From Algoriphagus oliviformis (GTDB taxonomy: Bacteria > Bacteroidota > Bacteroidia > Cytophagales > Cyclobacteriaceae), in contig NZ_JAFKCT010000005.1 in assembly GCF_017254915.1 (NCBI RefSeq), positions 268,376-332,375 on the forward strand: a DNA stretch of 64,000 bases, in the 5' to 3' direction. The translations under genes were made by a program, and so were the position numbers. Positions within the stretch are counted from its first letter, which is position 1, and each line of letters starts with the position of its first letter. Below, one piece after another: positions 17,428 through 25,893 of the stretch. The notes beneath the pieces are model-generated. The model saw only the letters and a list, made by a program, of their open reading frames with translations, was not told the DNA's origin and searched no databases.

Positions 17428-18045
17428 TCAGGAAAACAACCCAAACATCTCCCGTTCTATTTTTTCCACGATAAATGAAAAATCCTCCGGTCGCTCGACA
17501 AAGTCCAAGTCGTTGACATCTACCACGAGAAGCTTGCCCTCCTTGTACCCGGCGATCCACTCCTCGTAGTGTGAATTCAGGTTTTTGAGATAGTCTATCC
17601 GCATCGCCGTCTCGTAGGTTCGGCCTCGCTTTTCGATCTGCCCGACCAGCTTAGGAATGTCGGCTTTGAGGTAGATCAGTAGGTCGGGGGCCTTCACGTG
17701 GGTGATCATCGAGTCAAAGAGGCTCTTGTAGTTCCAATAGTCCCGCTCGGTCATCAGCTTGCTCTTGTAGAGGTTAGCCGCAAAGATGTACGCATCCTCA
17801 TAGATCGTCCGGTCCTGAATGGTAGAAATGGGGCTTTCCTGGATTTTTCGGATTTGGTTGTACCTAGAGTTGAGGAAATAGACCTGCAGGTGGAAGGCCC
17901 AGCGCTTCATGTCTTCATAAAAGTCCGGCAGATAGGGGTTTTGGTCAACGGACTCAAACTCCGCCTTCCAGCCGTAGTGTTTGGCCAATTTCTCGGTGAG
18001 CGTGGTTTTGCCGCTGCCGATGTTTCCGGATACCGCGAGATGCAT
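17428..18045 (-). CDS. deoxynucleoside kinase
   Basis: 205 residues of the dNK/dGK-dAK family. P-loop GNIGSGKTT at residues 7-15, the EXXDQNP motif (ESVDQNPYLPDFYED), the QDRTIYEDAYIFA stretch with the catalytic/substrate-contacting Arg and Glu, and a LID-like KRGRTYE segment. It phosphorylates deoxynucleosides with ATP in the salvage pathway; which base is accepted is not readable. Length fits the bacterial family. The stop codon lies next to the repeat array; the gene precedes (15 nt) nothing on its own strand but follows the dehydrogenase gene at 18061 closely, so the two may be co-transcribed. Confidence 0.92.
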   Translation of the reverse strand: MHLAVSGNIGSGKTTLTEKLAKHYGWKAEFESVDQNPYLPDFYEDMKRWAFHLQVYFLNSRYNQIRKIQESPISTIQDRTIYEDAYIFAANLYKSKLMTERDYWNYKSLFDSMITHVKAPDLLIYLKADIPKLVGQIEKRGRTYETAMRIDYLKNLNSHYEEWIAGYKEGKLLVVDVNDLDFVERPEDFSFIVEKIEREMFGLFS

Positions 18046-18060
18046 GGGAAGTGCTGGGTT

Positions 18061-18954
18061 TTAATTTTTGGCAAATCTAGCGGAAACGACGAGGTCTTTG
18101 CTACCGGGGCTGTATCGGTAGAAGCCTTCTCCCGTTTTGACGCCTTTGAAGCCAGCTTCGACCATGTTGACCAGCAGGGGACAGGGGGCGTATTTCGGAT
18201 TGCCAAAGCCTTCCTGCAGCACCCGCAAGATGGATAGACAGACGTCCAGCCCGATGAAATCGGCCAGCTGCAAAGGGCCCATGGGATGGGCCATGCCCAG
18301 CTTCATCACCGTGTCGATCTCCACGACTCCCGCCACTCCCTCAAATACGCTGTAGATCGCCTCATTGATCATGGGCATCAGGATTCGGTTCGCGACAAAG
18401 CCCGGGTAGTCGTTGACCTCTACCGGATCTTTGAAGAGGGTTTGGGAGAGCTCCATGATGCTTTTGGTGACCTCCTCAGAAGTGGCGTAGCCACGGATCA
18501 CCTCGACCAGCTTCATCACGGGAACCGGATTCATGAAATGCATGCCAATCACCTGCCCCGGCCTTTGTGTCACCGCGGCGATCTTGGTGATGGAGATCGA
18601 GGAGGTGTTGGACGCCAAAATCGCCCCAGCAGGCGCAAACTGGTCCAGCTTTCTGAAAATATCCAGCTTTAGCTCCAGGTTTTCCGTTGCGGCTTCCACG
18701 ACCAGATCGGCTTGCACCACTCCTTTTTCCAGCTCGGTAAACGTGGAGATGCGAGCCAGGGAGGCTTCTTTTTCGACTTCGGTCAGGAGTCCTTTGCCCA
18801 CCTGGCGATCCATATTTTTGGAAATGGTCGCAAGGGCTTTTTCCAAAAACTCGGGCTTGATATCCACGAGCGAGACGTGGAATCCGTGCTGCGCAAAGAC
18901 ATGTGCGATGCCGTTTCCCATGGTGCCGGAGCCGATGACTGAGATTGATTTCAT
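18061..18954 (-). CDS. 3-hydroxybutyryl-CoA / 3-hydroxyacyl-CoA dehydrogenase
   Basis: 297 residues from the ATG at 18954; an open frame extends to 19182 but the upstream 76 residues have no family resemblance. NAD-binding motif IGSGTMGNGIAHVFAQHG at the N-terminus, the Asp ending strand 2 (LVDI), ASNTSSISIT, the catalytic His in GMHFMNPVPVMKLVEVI with Glu, and DYPGFVANRILMPMINEA. The C-terminal domain has MKLGMAHPMGPLQLADFIGLD. It oxidises or forms 3-hydroxyacyl-CoA reversibly. Size is that of a stand-alone HBD rather than a fused beta-oxidation protein. The kinase gene starts 15 nt downstream. Confidence 0.94.
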   Translation of the reverse strand: MKSISVIGSGTMGNGIAHVFAQHGFHVSLVDIKPEFLEKALATISKNMDRQVGKGLLTEVEKEASLARISTFTELEKGVVQADLVVEAATENLELKLDIFRKLDQFAPAGAILASNTSSISITKIAAVTQRPGQVIGMHFMNPVPVMKLVEVIRGYATSEEVTKSIMELSQTLFKDPVEVNDYPGFVANRILMPMINEAIYSVFEGVAGVVEIDTVMKLGMAHPMGPLQLADFIGLDVCLSILRVLQEGFGNPKYAPCPLLVNMVEAGFKGVKTGEGFYRYSPGSKDLVVSARFAKN

Positions 18955-19123
18955 AATTCCGTGATTGCGAGTGAAAAGCGTTATGATTTGGGTTTGGGCT
19001 GCATGGGTACCAAGCCAGCCGTTTCCAAAACTAAGTTGAAGCCTTTCCAAATCCAATTTTGCTGGAGGGCTTTCGCGACTTTGCCCGCGGCAAAAAACAC
19101 CTCGGCCAAAAACGATTAATCCA

Positions 19124-19131
19124 TACCTTTG
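19124..19131 (+). promoter_or_regulatory. candidate -7 promoter box for cvfB
   Basis: TACCTTTG matches TAnnTTTG exactly and lies 4 nt before the ATG at 19136, which would make the transcript nearly leaderless. No good -33 TTTG is present at the expected distance. Confidence 0.35.
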
Positions 19132-19135
19132 GGAC

Positions 19136-19969
19136 ATGAAAGAACTCGGCCAGATCAGCAGATTACCCATCAACCGCTTCACCGACTACGGTGCCTACAT
19201 GGCGCTGAGCGACGGGGGAGAAGTCCTTTTGCCCAAAGGCTACCTCGAAGGCGACGAAAGGGAAGGGGACTTCCTCAGCGTCTTTGTGTACACCGACAGT
19301 GAGGATAGGCCTGTGGCCGTGACGAGTACGCCGAAGCTGCTGCTGGATGAGTTTGCCGTACTGGAGGCCAAGGAGGTTGGAAAGATCGGCGCTTTTATGG
19401 ACTGGGGACTTCCCAAGGACCTTTTTGTGCCGAGTGGGGAAATGGGCAAGCCGATGAAGGCAGGCGAAAAGTACCTGGTCAGGCTTTGCCTGGACCATCG
19501 CTCCAACCGACTGATCGGCGTCTCAAAGTACCGGGAATTCCTCTTTCCGGCGCCTGGCGACTATCAGCCCGGAAATGAGGTCGAGGGACTGATTTTTGAA
19601 AAAAGCGAGCTGGGCTACAAAGTCCTATTGGAGGACCGCTATGAGGGGCTGATCTATGCCAACGAGGTATTCCAACCCTTGGAAATCGGCTCCACGAGGA
19701 CGCTTTGGGTGAAAAAACGCAGGGATGACGGCAAGCTAGACCTGCAGGTGCTGCCCATGGGCAGGGTGAAATATGACGAAGGAGCGGAAAAAATCCTGGA
19801 AATCTTGGATTCCAAGGGATTTCTCCCGCTCCATGACAAATCCGATCCGGCGGAAATCCAAGCGATGCTGGGCATGTCCAAGAAGCATTTCAAGCAATGC
19901 ATCGGCCAGCTCTACAAAGCCCGGCAAATCCTGATCAGACCGGACGGGATATCCCGCAGCGAAGACTAA
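19136..19969 (+). CDS. cvfB: CvfB-type S1 RNA-binding protein
   Basis: 277 residues of the CvfB/YitL family: S1-like domains (about 1-62 with TDYGAYMALSDGGEVLLPKGY; about 70-135 with IGAFMDWGLPKDLFVPSGEM; about 140-205 with SELGYKVLLEDRYEGLIYANEVF) and a C-terminal winged helix (about 220-277, ILEILDSKGFLPLHDKSDPAEIQAMLGMSKKHFKQCIGQLYKA). The family binds RNA and affects virulence factor expression in firmicutes; its role in Bacteroidota is not established. It faces the dehydrogenase gene across a 181-nt spacer. Its TAA overlaps the TAG of the convergent ArsC-like gene. Confidence 0.9.
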   Translation: MKELGQISRLPINRFTDYGAYMALSDGGEVLLPKGYLEGDEREGDFLSVFVYTDSEDRPVAVTSTPKLLLDEFAVLEAKEVGKIGAFMDWGLPKDLFVPSGEMGKPMKAGEKYLVRLCLDHRSNRLIGVSKYREFLFPAPGDYQPGNEVEGLIFEKSELGYKVLLEDRYEGLIYANEVFQPLEIGSTRTLWVKKRRDDGKLDLQVLPMGRVKYDEGAEKILEILDSKGFLPLHDKSDPAEIQAMLGMSKKHFKQCIGQLYKARQILIRPDGISRSED

Positions 19970-20325
19970 TCCAGCTTGAGGATGTCGCTGGGCGTCCTGC
20001 AGAGGATCGCCCTGTTTTTGAATATGGCGATTGGGCTTTTGATCAGATGGGGAAATTTCACCAGGATGTTTAGCCAGCCCTCGTCGTCCCAGTCCTTGCC
20101 GGCGATTTGGTTTTGGTAGTCCGGATGGGAGCGGTTTAGCAGATCCTTGGGTCTCAGCTGGAGTTTGCGCAGGATCTGATCCCATTGTGTGGCGGTAATG
20201 GGCTCTTTGATGACATCGATCTCGTTGACAAACTTGGTGAGGGTCTTGGCGTAAGCCTTGGTCTGCTTGTCTATCGGCTGGGTCGGACTGTGATAGAAGT
20301 ACAGTTCTGAAGGGTGTAGTCTCAT
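19966..20325 (-). CDS. ArsC/Spx-like thioredoxin-fold protein lacking the catalytic Cys
   Basis: 119 residues. Overall layout (FYHSPTQPIDKQTKAYAKTL, then VNEIDVIKEPITATQWDQILRKL, RPKDLLNRSHPDY, WLNILVKFPHLIKSPIAIFKNRAIL) follows the ArsC/Spx/YffB family. The N-terminal active-site Cys (CxxC or CX5R position) is replaced by FYHSPT, so arsenate reductase chemistry is unlikely. The only Cys is near the C-terminus. The two stop codons of this gene and cvfB overlap by two bases. A binding or regulatory role is inferred, with low certainty. Confidence 0.75.
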   Translation of the reverse strand: MRLHPSELYFYHSPTQPIDKQTKAYAKTLTKFVNEIDVIKEPITATQWDQILRKLQLRPKDLLNRSHPDYQNQIAGKDWDDEGWLNILVKFPHLIKSPIAIFKNRAILCRTPSDILKLD

Positions 20326-20395
20326 GGCGCTTGGGTTTAGTGTACAATAATATAGTGAAATATTCTAAATATTTGTAATTCAATATTTTGCAAGA

Positions 20396-20890
20396 TTGGC
20401 GATTGACCTAAATAAATTTTCCAAGGAGAGCAAATCCGACTTTCCTGCAAACAAGAAGCTCAAGGAAAAACTCCGGAAGACCAAGCCGAAGGATCTGGAT
20501 GCCCGTTTTCACAGCTTGCACGAGGAGGTCTTTGAGGAGATGGATTGCCTAAACTGTGCCAATTGCTGCAAGACTACCAGCCCGATCTTTATCCAGACGG
20601 ACATAGACCGGCTCGCCAAGACCTTCCGGATGCGGAGCAGCGAGTTTATCGACGAATATCTTTTTCGGGATGCGGAGGGCGATTACGTGCTTCGGTCCGC
20701 CCCCTGTCCCTTCTTGGGAGCCGACAACAAATGCCTCGTGTACGAAGATCGCCCCAAGGCCTGCCGGGAATATCCCCACACGGACCGAAAAAACATGCTG
20801 GGTATCTTGGATCTCAGTCTGCGCAACACCCTGGTCTGTCCTGCTGTCCTCAAAATATTTTATGAGATCGGCAAAGAATATAGGAAGTGA
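20396..20890 (+). CDS. YkgJ family cysteine cluster protein
   Basis: 164 residues. Cys cluster CLNCANCC at residues 51-58 plus later Cys in APCPFLGADNKCLVYEDRPKACREYPH form the zinc/iron-binding pattern of the YkgJ (UPF0153) family. No ATG exists upstream of the conserved core; TTG at 20396 is the only start in the open frame after the stop at 20366, giving MAIDLNKFSKE. A role in metal binding is family-based only. The ROK kinase follows 45 nt downstream. Confidence 0.88.
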   Translation: MAIDLNKFSKESKSDFPANKKLKEKLRKTKPKDLDARFHSLHEEVFEEMDCLNCANCCKTTSPIFIQTDIDRLAKTFRMRSSEFIDEYLFRDAEGDYVLRSAPCPFLGADNKCLVYEDRPKACREYPHTDRKNMLGILDLSLRNTLVCPAVLKIFYEIGKEYRK

Positions 20891-20935
20891 CGCATTTCTT
20901 TTGCTTTTTTGGCAATCAAACCTATAAATAACACT

Positions 20936-21868
20936 ATGAGCAAACAGGATTCTCTTTTCTTGGGAGTGGATGTTGGAGGCACACACCTAAAGATTGGATT
21001 GGTAGATAGGGAAGGCAAGATGCTGGACTTCCAAAAAGAAGATACAACGCCATACAGAGACAATCCTGACGGTTTTGGAAAGTGCTTCATCGAAGGACTC
21101 GGAAAATACCTCAAGAAATACCCTGAAGTGGACAAGGTGGGAATCGGCCTCCCCGGCATGATCACCAAAGATAGGACCACGCCTCTGGAGATCCCCGCTA
21201 TCCCGGGCCTCAATGGATTTCCGCTCAAAAAGAGCCTTTTGGAGAAATACCCCAACTACGAATTTTTCATGGAGAACGACGCGGCGGCGGCGGCCATCGG
21301 GGAGTTTTACTTTGGAAAAGGAGAGGTAGCCGAAAACTTCCTGTTTATCACCATGGGCACCGGTATCGGGAGCGCGATGGTATTGGAGGGGCAGGTTTTC
21401 AAAGGCTCCAGGGGAAATGCCTTGGAAATGGGGCATATGCTGTCCAGGGGAAATGCCGGTCTGGAGACGCTGATCGGAAGAAACGGAATCCTCCGCATCA
21501 TGGAAAACCTAATCGCTGCCTACCCGGAAAAAGCCAAGGATTTGGTAGGGAAGGAGCTGGGTACTCACCTGCTGGTGGACACCGCCAAGGCTGGAAATGA
21601 GGTTTCCCTGATGGTATTCAAGGAAGTTGCTGAGATTTTGAGCGAGGCTATCGTCTCTACCGTGCGGATACTGGACGTGACCGATGTGTATTTTGGCGGC
21701 GGGATTTCGGCCGGGCTGGAATTCATGATGCCGACCATCGACTACAACACCAGAAAATACCTTACCCCGTACTACGTGAAAGACCTACGTCTGAAGAAGG
21801 CTACGCTGGAAAACAACGCCGGCACCTTGGGCGCCGCGGCCCTTTGCTTTATGGGTTCAGGGTTGTGA
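20936..21868 (+). CDS. ROK family sugar kinase (glucokinase-like) without the Cys zinc motif
   Basis: 310 residues from the ATG at 20936 (an upstream TTG at 20909 is less likely). ATP-binding GVDVGGTHLKIGLVD at residues 10-24, catalytic Asp in FFMENDAAAAAIGEF, TMGTGIGSAMVLEGQVFKG and GNALEMGHM fit the ROK family. The usual zinc motif CxCGxxGCxE is absent: RGNAGLETLIG stands in its place with His retained in the GHM phrase. It is nearest to bacterial polyphosphate/ATP glucokinases. The 3' end overlaps the convergent lipoprotein gene by 20 nt. Confidence 0.9.
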   Translation: MSKQDSLFLGVDVGGTHLKIGLVDREGKMLDFQKEDTTPYRDNPDGFGKCFIEGLGKYLKKYPEVDKVGIGLPGMITKDRTTPLEIPAIPGLNGFPLKKSLLEKYPNYEFFMENDAAAAAIGEFYFGKGEVAENFLFITMGTGIGSAMVLEGQVFKGSRGNALEMGHMLSRGNAGLETLIGRNGILRIMENLIAAYPEKAKDLVGKELGTHLLVDTAKAGNEVSLMVFKEVAEILSEAIVSTVRILDVTDVYFGGGISAGLEFMMPTIDYNTRKYLTPYYVKDLRLKKATLENNAGTLGAAALCFMGSGL

Positions 21869-22235
21869 TCGTGACCTCGGACACTTTGCTGATCGCATTC
21901 ATTCGAAAAAGGACCCTGAGGGGTTCTTTTTCGCTTTCCACCCCCTCGCAGTCGCCACTGGGCTCGATGAAATAGAAGAAAAAGCTCTGGCTTTTGTCTA
22001 CCAGCTCTACTCGGTCTGGTCTGCCAAAGGTCTTGATCAGGGCCTGGTTGTCCGCTCCCAGGAAGTTGTTTTTCACGGTTTGAAAAGCCTCCAATTCCTG
22101 CATTCTCAGCCCCTTGCAGCCATAGCGGTCGGACTTCCAGTTGTCCAGGTTTACGGCTCCGGCATCCATTTTTCCGCTGCAGGAAGCGACGCCGATCAGG
22201 GCTAGGAAAAGGAGGGGATAGAGGTGTTTTTGCAT
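21849..22235 (-). CDS. small lipoprotein, hypothetical
   Basis: 128 residues with a lipoprotein signal (FLALIGVASCSGK, Cys19). The mature part contains WKSDRYGCKGLR, a LIKTFGRPDRVELVDKSQSFFFYFIEPSGDCEG segment reminiscent of the SmpA/OmlA-like BLIP fold (small beta domain with a GxPD-type turn), and VLFRMNAISKVSEVTI. Function unknown; outer-membrane or periplasmic location is likely. It overlaps the ROK gene tail by 20 nt on the opposite strand. Confidence 0.75.
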   Translation of the reverse strand: MQKHLYPLLFLALIGVASCSGKMDAGAVNLDNWKSDRYGCKGLRMQELEAFQTVKNNFLGADNQALIKTFGRPDRVELVDKSQSFFFYFIEPSGDCEGVESEKEPLRVLFRMNAISKVSEVTITTLNP

Positions 22236-22275
22236 GCTGGATTGATTTTGTGCGTAAAGATGGCTTCAAAAGTCG

Positions 22276-22300
22276 AGGCTGCCGCAAAATTTCGCAGCCT
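22276..22300. repeat. imperfect inverted repeat
   Basis: AGGCTG...CAGCCT arms around CCGCAAAATTTCG, followed on the plus strand by AAAAAATC. It lies in the 224-nt spacer between the divergent lipoprotein and membrane-protein genes. Function unclear; could be an operator or a stray hairpin. Confidence 0.3.
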
Positions 22301-22459
22301 AAAAAATCACGGACGTGCAAAAAACCAAACCCTGCTGAGATTCATGAGTTTGAAAAAACTCCGAAAGTCTCTGTCGGAATTATCCTCAGCGGGATACGCA
22401 GGCCCCGTCCGATGGTTAGCCCAAATCGGTTATATTAGCACGTTCAATCACTCATTCAC

Positions 22460-22954
22460 ATGTATTACAGATTTGGAAAAGTATTCTACTTCACCAGTAT
22501 TTTACTTTTCGTTTTCTTCCTATTGTATTTCTATTCGGCACTTTCCGAGACCATTGGGCTCCGAGTGGACGAAGACGGGACAGTCGCCAGAACGGTGGAA
22601 AAAGGCTCCTTCTTTTACGGCATGATCGCCGCCTTCCTTGTCTTGAATGCCGTCACGCTCTTTACCCCAAAGTCCCTGGAGACGAAGTCCAACAAAAAAC
22701 TCCACCGGATTTTCCCCATCGGAGACCCTTTCCGGGACTATATCCTTACCTGGTTTTACTCCTTTGGCGGCGTCATCAACCTGAGCTTGGCGCTTTTGGT
22801 GTTTTTTGTCCACTCGATCAACAATCAGGAATCCATCGCCTCAAGCCAGTTTAACTTTTTCTTCTACCTCATGCCCGCACTGCTGGCGCTTTGGGTAGTG
22901 GGGCTGGTGGTCTTGTTGGCCGGCAAATTCAAACAAATGCAAAAAGGAGCGTAA
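22460..22954 (+). CDS. four-span membrane protein, hypothetical
   Basis: 164 residues with four hydrophobic stretches (about 9-29 VFYFTSILLFVFFLLYFYSAL; about 52-68 FFYGMIAAFLVLNAVTLF; about 97-115; about 133-156 FFFYLMPALLALWVVGLVVLLAG). Short polar loops and no conserved motif I recognise. It ends 9 nt before parE and probably shares its transcript. Confidence 0.75.
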   Translation: MYYRFGKVFYFTSILLFVFFLLYFYSALSETIGLRVDEDGTVARTVEKGSFFYGMIAAFLVLNAVTLFTPKSLETKSNKKLHRIFPIGDPFRDYILTWFYSFGGVINLSLALLVFFVHSINNQESIASSQFNFFFYLMPALLALWVVGLVVLLAGKFKQMQKGA

Positions 22955-22963
22955 TCGAATACT

Positions 22964-24865
22964 ATGGCAGAACCGGTAAAATATACAGAAGACAGCATCA
23001 AGTCCCTGGATTGGAGAGAGCATATCCGACTTCGTCCCGGGATGTACATCGGCAAGCTGGGTGACGGTAGCGCCCAGGACGATGGGATCTATGTGTTGGT
23101 CAAGGAAATCCTCGACAACTCCATCGATGAGCACATGATGGGACATGGCCGCACGATAGAGGTGAAAATCTCCGAGCACCGGGTCGAGGTCCGCGACTAC
23201 GGCCGTGGCATTCCCCTGGGAAAGGTGATCGACTGTGTGTCCAAGATCAACACGGGAGGCAAGTATGACTCTGGCGCTTTCCAAAAGTCCGTCGGCCTCA
23301 ACGGGGTCGGTACCAAGGCTGTAAACGCCCTTTCGGACTATTTCAAAGTCCAGTCCTACCGTGAAGGAGAAAGCAAAATGGCTGAGTTTGAAAGAGGCGT
23401 GCTCACCAATGATGCACCTATCGGCAAAACCTCCGAGCGGAACGGGACCAAGACGGTTTTTTCTCCGGATGCCTCGATCTTCAAAAACTACCACTTCATC
23501 CCGGAGTACCTGGAGAATCAGATTTGGAACTACGCCTATCTGAATGCCGGCCTGACGATCAACTACAACGGCAAAAAATATTTCTCCGACAAGGGCCTGT
23601 TTGACCTTTTGTCCAACAAAGTCGATGAGGAAAGCGTCCGCTATCCAATCATCCATATCAAAGGCAACGACATCGAGGTGGCCATCACGCACTCCGGCTC
23701 GTACGGCGAGGAGTATTATTCCTTTGTCAATGGACAATACACCACGCAGGGAGGTACCCACTTGGCGGCTTTCCGGGAGGCTATCGTCAAGACCGTCAGG
23801 GAGTTTTACAAGAAAGACTTTGACGCCTCGGATGTACGGCAATCCGTCGTGGCGGCCATTGCGGTGCGGGTACAGGAGCCGGTTTTTGAATCCCAAACCA
23901 AGACCAAACTGGGCTCCCAGTCTGTAGGTCCGGATGGGCCTACGCTTCGGACTTTTGTCAACGACTTCATCAAAACCGAGCTGGACAACTACCTCCACAA
24001 GAATCCTGCGGTAGCCGATGCGCTCCTGAAGCGTATCCTACAGTCCGAACGCGAAAGAAAGGAGATCTCCGGCATTAAAAAGCTCGCTAACGAGCGGGCG
24101 AAAAAGGCCAATCTTCACAATAAGAAATTGCGGGACTGCCGGGTCCACTACGATGATCCGAAGGCAAACGAAGAGGTGAAAAACAACACCATGCTCTTCA
24201 TCACCGAGGGGGACTCAGCTTCCGGGTCAATCACCAAATCGCGGGACGTGCAGACCCAAGCGGTCTTTTCCCTGCGTGGCAAGCCGCTGAACTGCTTTGG
24301 CATGACCAAGAAGGTGGTGTATGAAAACGAGGAGTTTAACCTGCTCCAGCATGCGCTCAATATCGAGGACGGCATAGACGGGCTGCGTTTTCGCAAGATC
24401 GTGATCGCGACCGATGCCGATGTGGACGGGATGCATATCCGCCTGCTGATCATGACCTATTTCCTTCAGTTTTTCCCTGATTTGGTGAAAAATGGGCACC
24501 TCTACATCCTAGAGACTCCACTCTTCAGGGTGAGAAACAAAAAGGAAACCATCTATTGCTATACCGATGAGGAACGGCAGCGCGCCATCCACAAGCTGGG
24601 AAACAAGCCCGAAATCACCCGATTCAAAGGTCTTGGGGAGATATCTCCGGAGGAATTCGGCAATTTCATCGGAGAGGATATCCGGCTGGAGCCCATCATT
24701 CTGAATAAGGAAACGAAAATCTCCGATCTGCTGACCTTCTACATGGGCAAAAACACGCCTGATCGACAAAGCTTTATCATCGAGAACCTGAAGATAGAAA
24801 AAGACCTGGCCTTGGAAGATCCTAGAAAGGCTCAGGAAGCAGAGGAAGAAAACGAAGCGGCTTAG
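22964..24865 (+). CDS. parE: DNA topoisomerase IV subunit B
   Basis: 633 residues, the ParE size. GHKL ATPase domain with [54 protein letters not shown]; transducer domain with [19 protein letters not shown] domain with [25 protein letters not shown]; and a short tail after [14 protein letters not shown]. The enzyme uses ATP to decatenate daughter chromosomes with ParC. Sequence details (no long GyrB insert, MHIR in the TOPRIM motif) favour ParE over GyrB. The ParC gene follows 1 kb downstream, with two small genes between. Confidence 0.95.
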   Translation: MAEPVKYTEDSIKSLDWREHIRLRPGMYIGKLGDGSAQDDGIYVLVKEILDNSIDEHMMGHGRTIEVKISEHRVEVRDYGRGIPLGKVIDCVSKINTGGKYDSGAFQKSVGLNGVGTKAVNALSDYFKVQSYREGESKMAEFERGVLTNDAPIGKTSERNGTKTVFSPDASIFKNYHFIPEYLENQIWNYAYLNAGLTINYNGKKYFSDKGLFDLLSNKVDEESVRYPIIHIKGNDIEVAITHSGSYGEEYYSFVNGQYTTQGGTHLAAFREAIVKTVREFYKKDFDASDVRQSVVAAIAVRVQEPVFESQTKTKLGSQSVGPDGPTLRTFVNDFIKTELDNYLHKNPAVADALLKRILQSERERKEISGIKKLANERAKKANLHNKKLRDCRVHYDDPKANEEVKNNTMLFITEGDSASGSITKSRDVQTQAVFSLRGKPLNCFGMTKKVVYENEEFNLLQHALNIEDGIDGLRFRKIVIATDADVDGMHIRLLIMTYFLQFFPDLVKNGHLYILETPLFRVRNKKETIYCYTDEERQRAIHKLGNKPEITRFKGLGEISPEEFGNFIGEDIRLEPIILNKETKISDLLTFYMGKNTPDRQSFIIENLKIEKDLALEDPRKAQEAEEENEAA

Positions 24866-24952
24866 TTTTTGCATAAAAAGAGCAAAAATGATAAAATTTG
24901 CATAAAATATGCAAAAATAGTAATTTTTGTATAAATTGTACAAAAATGAAGT
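24866..24952 (+). repeat. three tandem 29-bp palindromic repeats (candidate operator array)
   Basis: Three 29-nt units run head to tail from just after the parE stop to the SatD-like start. Unit 2 has a perfect palindrome TTTGCATA-AAA-TATGCAAA (24897-24915); unit 1 has TTTTTGC-N9-GCAAAAA (24866-24888); unit 3 has ATTTTTGTA-N7-TACAAAAAT (24923-24947). The three palindrome centres lie at 24877, 24906 and 24935, exactly 29 bp apart. This is very AT-rich compared with neighbouring sequence. It reads as a regulatory array for the SatD-like gene. Confidence 0.75.
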
Positions 24953-24953
24953 A

Positions 24954-25583
24954 ATGAGAAGCTGGATATTGATGGGGGACATCGTCGGCAGCAGCGATGC
25001 TGACCAGCGGGTTCTCCAGGAAAATTTTGCAAGACTGATCAAAAGGATCAACGATGAATTCCCCTTGGGCCTGGAATCTCCGCTGACGATTACGCTTGGG
25101 GATGAATTTCAGGGCGTGGTTGGTTCGGCGGCTGACGCCGCCGAGATCGTGCTTGCGCTGGAGGAATATCGCTGGGAACTCGATGTGGAGATCCTGATCC
25201 GCTACAGTCTGGGTCTTGGGGAGATATCGACACCGATCAACCCAAAGATCGCGTATGGCATGTTGGGGCCGGGACTGTCGGTGGTGAGGGAGGCGTTGAC
25301 AGAGATGAAGCAGGAGGAGGATAGGATGATGATCTCCGGAGAGCATCCCCAAAAGCGCCAGATGGCTCTTGCGATGAACATCTTTCTGGAGAAACAGGAG
25401 GAGTGGAAATGGAAAGACCGGCAGATTATCAGTGGCTATTTTCGATATCGGGACTACAAGAAGGTGGCAGAGGTGATGGGCAAGGATGTTTCGCTGATTT
25501 GGAGGAGATTTAAGTCGCTGGGTTTTGAATCCTATCGCAAACGGAAAAAACTGGTAAGATTGATCTATGGAGCAGACGATTAG
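24954..25583 (+). CDS. SatD-like protein with C-terminal helix-turn-helix
   Basis: 209 residues from the ATG at 24954 (a TTG at 24927 lies inside the repeat array and was rejected). N-terminal MRSWILMGDIVGSS and LTITLGDEFQGVV are characteristic of the SatD family, with a cyclase-like alpha/beta core. The C-terminus (about 160-205, DYKKVAEVMGKDVSLIWRRFKSLGFESYRKRK) looks like a helix-turn-helix. The family's biochemistry is unknown; it was named from the streptococcal secretion and acid tolerance locus. The gene sits between parE and parC behind a three-palindrome array, so autoregulation is a fair inference. Overlaps the next gene by 17 nt. Confidence 0.8.
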   Translation: MRSWILMGDIVGSSDADQRVLQENFARLIKRINDEFPLGLESPLTITLGDEFQGVVGSAADAAEIVLALEEYRWELDVEILIRYSLGLGEISTPINPKIAYGMLGPGLSVVREALTEMKQEEDRMMISGEHPQKRQMALAMNIFLEKQEEWKWKDRQIISGYFRYRDYKKVAEVMGKDVSLIWRRFKSLGFESYRKRKKLVRLIYGADD

Positions 25584-25893
25584 TTTTTTGGGATGCTATC
25601 TGCTGTCTGAATTGATCGCCTATTTCGTGTTTCGGAGGGTCAGAAGGAAATTTCTGGGCAAATCCGGCTCTGCCCGCCCCATGTGGAACGGAATCATCGA
25701 GCGTGTTTTTCTCTACCTCTGCCTCCTTACCGGCGTGTACCATGGCTTCACGCTGTTTGGTGCGCTGAAGATCGGCACCAGGATCAAGGCGGACGAAAAT
25801 AAAGTATCTAACGACTATTTCCTGATCGGAAATATGATCTCGGTAAGCCTGGTCATGCTGACCACTTACCTTTATCAAAACTGGATTTTGTAA
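25567..25893 (+). CDS. small membrane protein between satD-like and parC
   Basis: 108 residues with three hydrophobic stretches (about 5-22 ISFLGCYLLSELIAYFVF; about 47-66 VFLYLCLLTGVYHGFTLFG; about 86-105 FLIGNMISVSLVMLTTYLY) and a basic loop RRVRRKFLGK. Family not recognised. It overlaps the SatD-like gene by 17 nt and its stop abuts the parC ATG, which points to co-expression with SatD and possibly a two-component functional pair. Confidence 0.75.
   Translation: MEQTISFLGCYLLSELIAYFVFRRVRRKFLGKSGSARPMWNGIIERVFLYLCLLTGVYHGFTLFGALKIGTRIKADENKVSNDYFLIGNMISVSLVMLTTYLYQNWIL

Noticed and set aside
19136..19182. N-terminal extension of the 3-hydroxyacyl-CoA dehydrogenase frame to 19182
   Set aside because: Would overlap cvfB on the other strand and adds residues without family resemblance before the NAD-binding start at 18954.
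22841..23998. 385-residue antisense ORF inside parE
   Set aside because: Mirror frame of a conserved gene with high GC at codon position 3; no domain or start context.
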